Assembly (NCBI RefSeq): GCF_002964765.1
Contig: NZ_PQCF01000032.1
Span: forward strand, 372,001-436,000
From: Pseudoalteromonas sp. T1lg88
GTDB taxonomy: Bacteria > Pseudomonadota > Gammaproteobacteria > Enterobacterales > Alteromonadaceae
Direction: 5' to 3'
DNA: 64,000 nt
Shown here: piece by piece, positions 62,127 through 64,000 of the stretch
Layout of the letters: the number at the start of each line of letters is the position of its first letter
How positions within the stretch are numbered: the stretch's first letter is position 1
Notes under the pieces: model-generated
What the model was told of the DNA's origin: nothing
What the model saw: only the letters and a program-made list of their open reading frames with translations
Database searches by the model: none
Translations under genes and position numbers: made by a program

Positions 62127-62651
62127 TATCTGCTCCGGTGCTAGGTCGCAGATGGAATAGACATTGACTGGCAGACCCAGATGACGCCTATCCTGAATAC
62201 TGAATTCGTCCTCTCCCCAAAGCAGATTGCAGTCGAGCTTTGACAGGGCTTCCTGAACAATAAAATTATCCATTTCATGGTCTATGGCGGTGTACCAGAG
62301 CACATATTGCTGGCCCTGATATTGCACGCTGATATCCTGCCATAGTCTGTCGGGTGAACGCCCTAACAGCGGCTCATCCGAAGTATGGGCGGCAAAGCTG
62401 AACTGGCCATGCTCGTCTGTGATCGCCTGACTGACAAAGTGCTGCTGGCCTATGGATAAGGTGCGGGTAATTTTAATATTGGCCAGGTCAGTATCACCTA
62501 TGGCTAAACGGCCTTGAATTTGCGGGGAGAGAGTATGAGCTTGGAGCAGTAATTGGGACAGTTGAGGGCGATTGGAGTTGGCTTGGGTAAACAATAATAC
62601 GGCGCAGGCTAGGATACCGGCACACAGTAAACTGGAGACGATTAAACGCAT
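62106..62651 (-). CDS. Small membrane-anchored protein of unknown function (possible DUF6795-like domain)
   Basis: 181 residues from MRLIVSSLLCAGILACAVLLF (one N-terminal helix or signal sequence; start chosen for AGGGTG upstream, the frame runs 66 nt further). The rest has an Ig-like PQIQGRLAIGDTDLANIKITRTLSIGQQHFVSQAITDEHGQFSFAAH and a second part with WQDISVQYQGQQYVLWYTAIDHEMDNFIVQEALSKLDCNLLWGEDEF. The pattern resembles DUF6795 proteins of marine gammaproteobacteria, but I am not certain. Function unknown. Its last codons form part of the shared terminator. Confidence 0.65.
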   Translation of the reverse strand: MRLIVSSLLCAGILACAVLLFTQANSNRPQLSQLLLQAHTLSPQIQGRLAIGDTDLANIKITRTLSIGQQHFVSQAITDEHGQFSFAAHTSDEPLLGRSPDRLWQDISVQYQGQQYVLWYTAIDHEMDNFIVQEALSKLDCNLLWGEDEFSIQDRRHLGLPVNVYSICDLAPEQIQKKPLI

Positions 62652-62810
62652 ATTCACACCCTGTGAAAATATCATCCGAGAAAGTCTGAAGGTACTGCAT
62701 AATCTCGGCTTTTGCAAACCAATGGGCTAATTCACCTTATGTAACAGTAGCCTAGAGTATAGAAGAAAAATTGCGTACACTGGGTCTTTATTATTTAACA
62801 GCTTTTACGC

Positions 62811-64000
62811 ATGCTGCATATCATTCAGTCTAATCGCATGGAGATTCTCAGCGCCCAGTTATGTGCGGTGTTAGCGAACCCCAGTAGCGATGATATTTTC
62901 GCTCGGGAGCTGGTGTTGGTGCACTCGCCGGGTATGTCTCAATGGCTCAAACTTGAGCTGACAAAGCAACAGGGCGTCTGTGCTCAGGTCGACTTTCCCT
63001 TACCTTCAAGCTTTATCTGGTCCTTATACCAGCAAGTTCTGCCCGATGTGCCTGAAGAGTCCGCATTCAATAAGGCCAATATGGCCTGGAAGCTCTATGA
63101 GTTATTAATGCAAAAGCTGTCTCTGGAACCGTATCAGGCGCTGGCCAGCTATCTTGAAGATGATGTCGATGGCAGCAAGCGTTTTGCTCTGTGCGAAAAA
63201 ATCGCCGATGTTTTTGACCATTATTTGATGTACCGGCCCCAGTGGCTGCAAATATGGGAGCAGGGCGTGGATGAGCTGGATGAAGTCGATATTTCACATG
63301 CCCCCTGGCAACCCGATTTATGGCGCAGCCTGGTTGCTGTGGTGGCCGAGCTTGGGCAAAGCCCGTATCACCGCGCCAATATGCATGATGCCTTGTTGGC
63401 GGCGCTCGCCAGCAATAAGGTACAACTGCCACCGCGCATCTGTATATTTGGCATCTCGGCCTTGGCTCAGTCGCAGTTAGAAGTGTTTAACGCCCTGGCG
63501 CACCATACCCAGGTCTTGGTTTTCTTGTTTAACCCCAGCGAGCATTATTGGGGCGATCTGGTTGATGAGAAAACCCTGGCCAAGGTTAACAGCCGCTATA
63601 AGGTCAAACCCGAATTGGATGCGGCGCAAAAGGGCGAGCATTATTATATTGTCGGTAATCCATTATTGGCGTCCTGGGGCAAACTGGGGCGGGATTATTT
63701 AGAGCAACTAATACAGCTCGACGGCAAGTGGCTGGACGGCTTTGACGATGAATTTGCGCCGCATTTGCTTGGTCGCCTTCAGCAAGAAGTGTATGAGCTG
63801 GCCTTTAAGGGTCAGAGTCTGGCCGAAGATACGCACTGGTTTGTAAGCGACGAAGGCAAGATGCCGGTGTGCGATGATGACACCTCGGTGCAGCTGGCCA
63901 ATTGCCATACCCAGTTACGGGAAGTGGAATGTTTGCACGACTACCTGCTACGGGAATTCGCTAAAGACCCAAGCCTTACGCCCAAAGACATTATTGTCAT
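62811..64000 (+). CDS. recC: Exodeoxyribonuclease V subunit gamma, 5' part (cut by window edge)
   Basis: 396 codons of recC (full length about 1120). MLHIIQSNRMEILSAQL, LVHSPGMSQWLKLEL, VDFPLPSSFIWSLYQQVLPDVPEESAFNKANMAWKLYELL, WQPDLWRSLV, ICIFGISALAQSQLEV, GNPLLASWGKLGRDYLEQL and REVECLHDYLLREFAKDPSLTPKDIIVM match E. coli RecC. RecC recognises Chi and holds RecB and RecD in the DNA-break repair complex. recB and recD should follow outside the window. Confidence 0.95.
   Translation, partial: MLHIIQSNRMEILSAQLCAVLANPSSDDIFARELVLVHSPGMSQWLKLELTKQQGVCAQVDFPLPSSFIWSLYQQVLPDVPEESAFNKANMAWKLYELLMQKLSLEPYQALASYLEDDVDGSKRFALCEKIADVFDHYLMYRPQWLQIWEQGVDELDEVDISHAPWQPDLWRSLVAVVAELGQSPYHRANMHDALLAALASNKVQLPPRICIFGISALAQSQLEVFNALAHHTQVLVFLFNPSEHYWGDLVDEKTLAKVNSRYKVKPELDAAQKGEHYYIVGNPLLASWGKLGRDYLEQLIQLDGKWLDGFDDEFAPHLLGRLQQEVYELAFKGQSLAEDTHWFVSDEGKMPVCDDDTSVQLANCHTQLREVECLHDYLLREFAKDPSLTPKDIIV

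Noticed and set aside
1..64000. tRNA, rRNA, integrase, transposase or phage genes
   Set aside because: I looked for these and saw none. A fine RNA search was not possible by eye, so small ncRNAs cannot be excluded.

Overview
The window reads as a chromosomal segment of a marine-type gammaproteobacterium of the order Alteromonadales (an Alteromonas/Aestuariibacter/Shewanella-like lineage). The reasons are gene-by-gene resemblance to E. coli and Vibrio proteins, a trp-to-topA gene order like that of E. coli but with scpA/scpB and a VolA-type lipase inserted, and a TonB-receptor/tryptophan-halogenase-like/GH13/GH15 maltodextrin cluster. This is inference from remembered families; no database search was run. 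Nearly every gene is ordinary core or metabolic content; there is no rRNA, tRNA, CRISPR array, prophage or transposase.

Layout. 1-7.4 kb: the 3' part of a YbbP-like permease gene, a YfcH-like epimerase, a TqsA-like AI-2E family transporter, a long perfect palindrome, then a pepSY-phoP-phoQ operon on the minus strand and yciI. 7.7-10.8 kb: an NSS sodium symporter, a CPBP membrane protein, yciB and an HU-like gene. 10.8-17.4 kb: the complete trp operon (E-G-D-CF-B-A, minus strand). It is preceded by what looks like two complete trp leader-peptide/attenuator units in series, the most unusual regulatory feature here. 17.9-31 kb: rnm(trpH)-yciO-scpA-scpB-rluB, yciK, a volA-like lipase, sohB, a dicarboxylate/amino-acid symporter and topA. 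rluB carries a one-base frameshift.

31-53.7 kb is a glucan-to-pyruvate module. A TonB receptor, a surface or periplasmic alpha-amylase lipoprotein, a glucoamylase lipoprotein, an MFS sugar transporter and a cytoplasmic alpha-glucosidase would take up and split maltodextrins. Glucokinase, Edd, Eda and GAPDH then carry glucose through the Entner-Doudoroff route; zwf and pgl are not in the window. Two LacI-family regulators and two distinct families of palindromic operator-like sites (core ATACGTATGCA in the maltodextrin part, TGACACCGGTGTCA in the glucokinase/Edd part) tie the module together. Two unrecognised genes sit between the halves.

53.7-64 kb: an arsenate-resistance operon (arsR with a one-base frameshift, a dedicated GAPDH, arsJ), a signal peptidase I paralogue, a patatin-like phospholipase, a divergent nemR/nemA-type pair with an inverted-repeat operator, a large choice-of-anchor-I-type lipoprotein with a short collagen-like stretch, a small membrane-anchored protein and the 5' third of recC, cut by the window edge.
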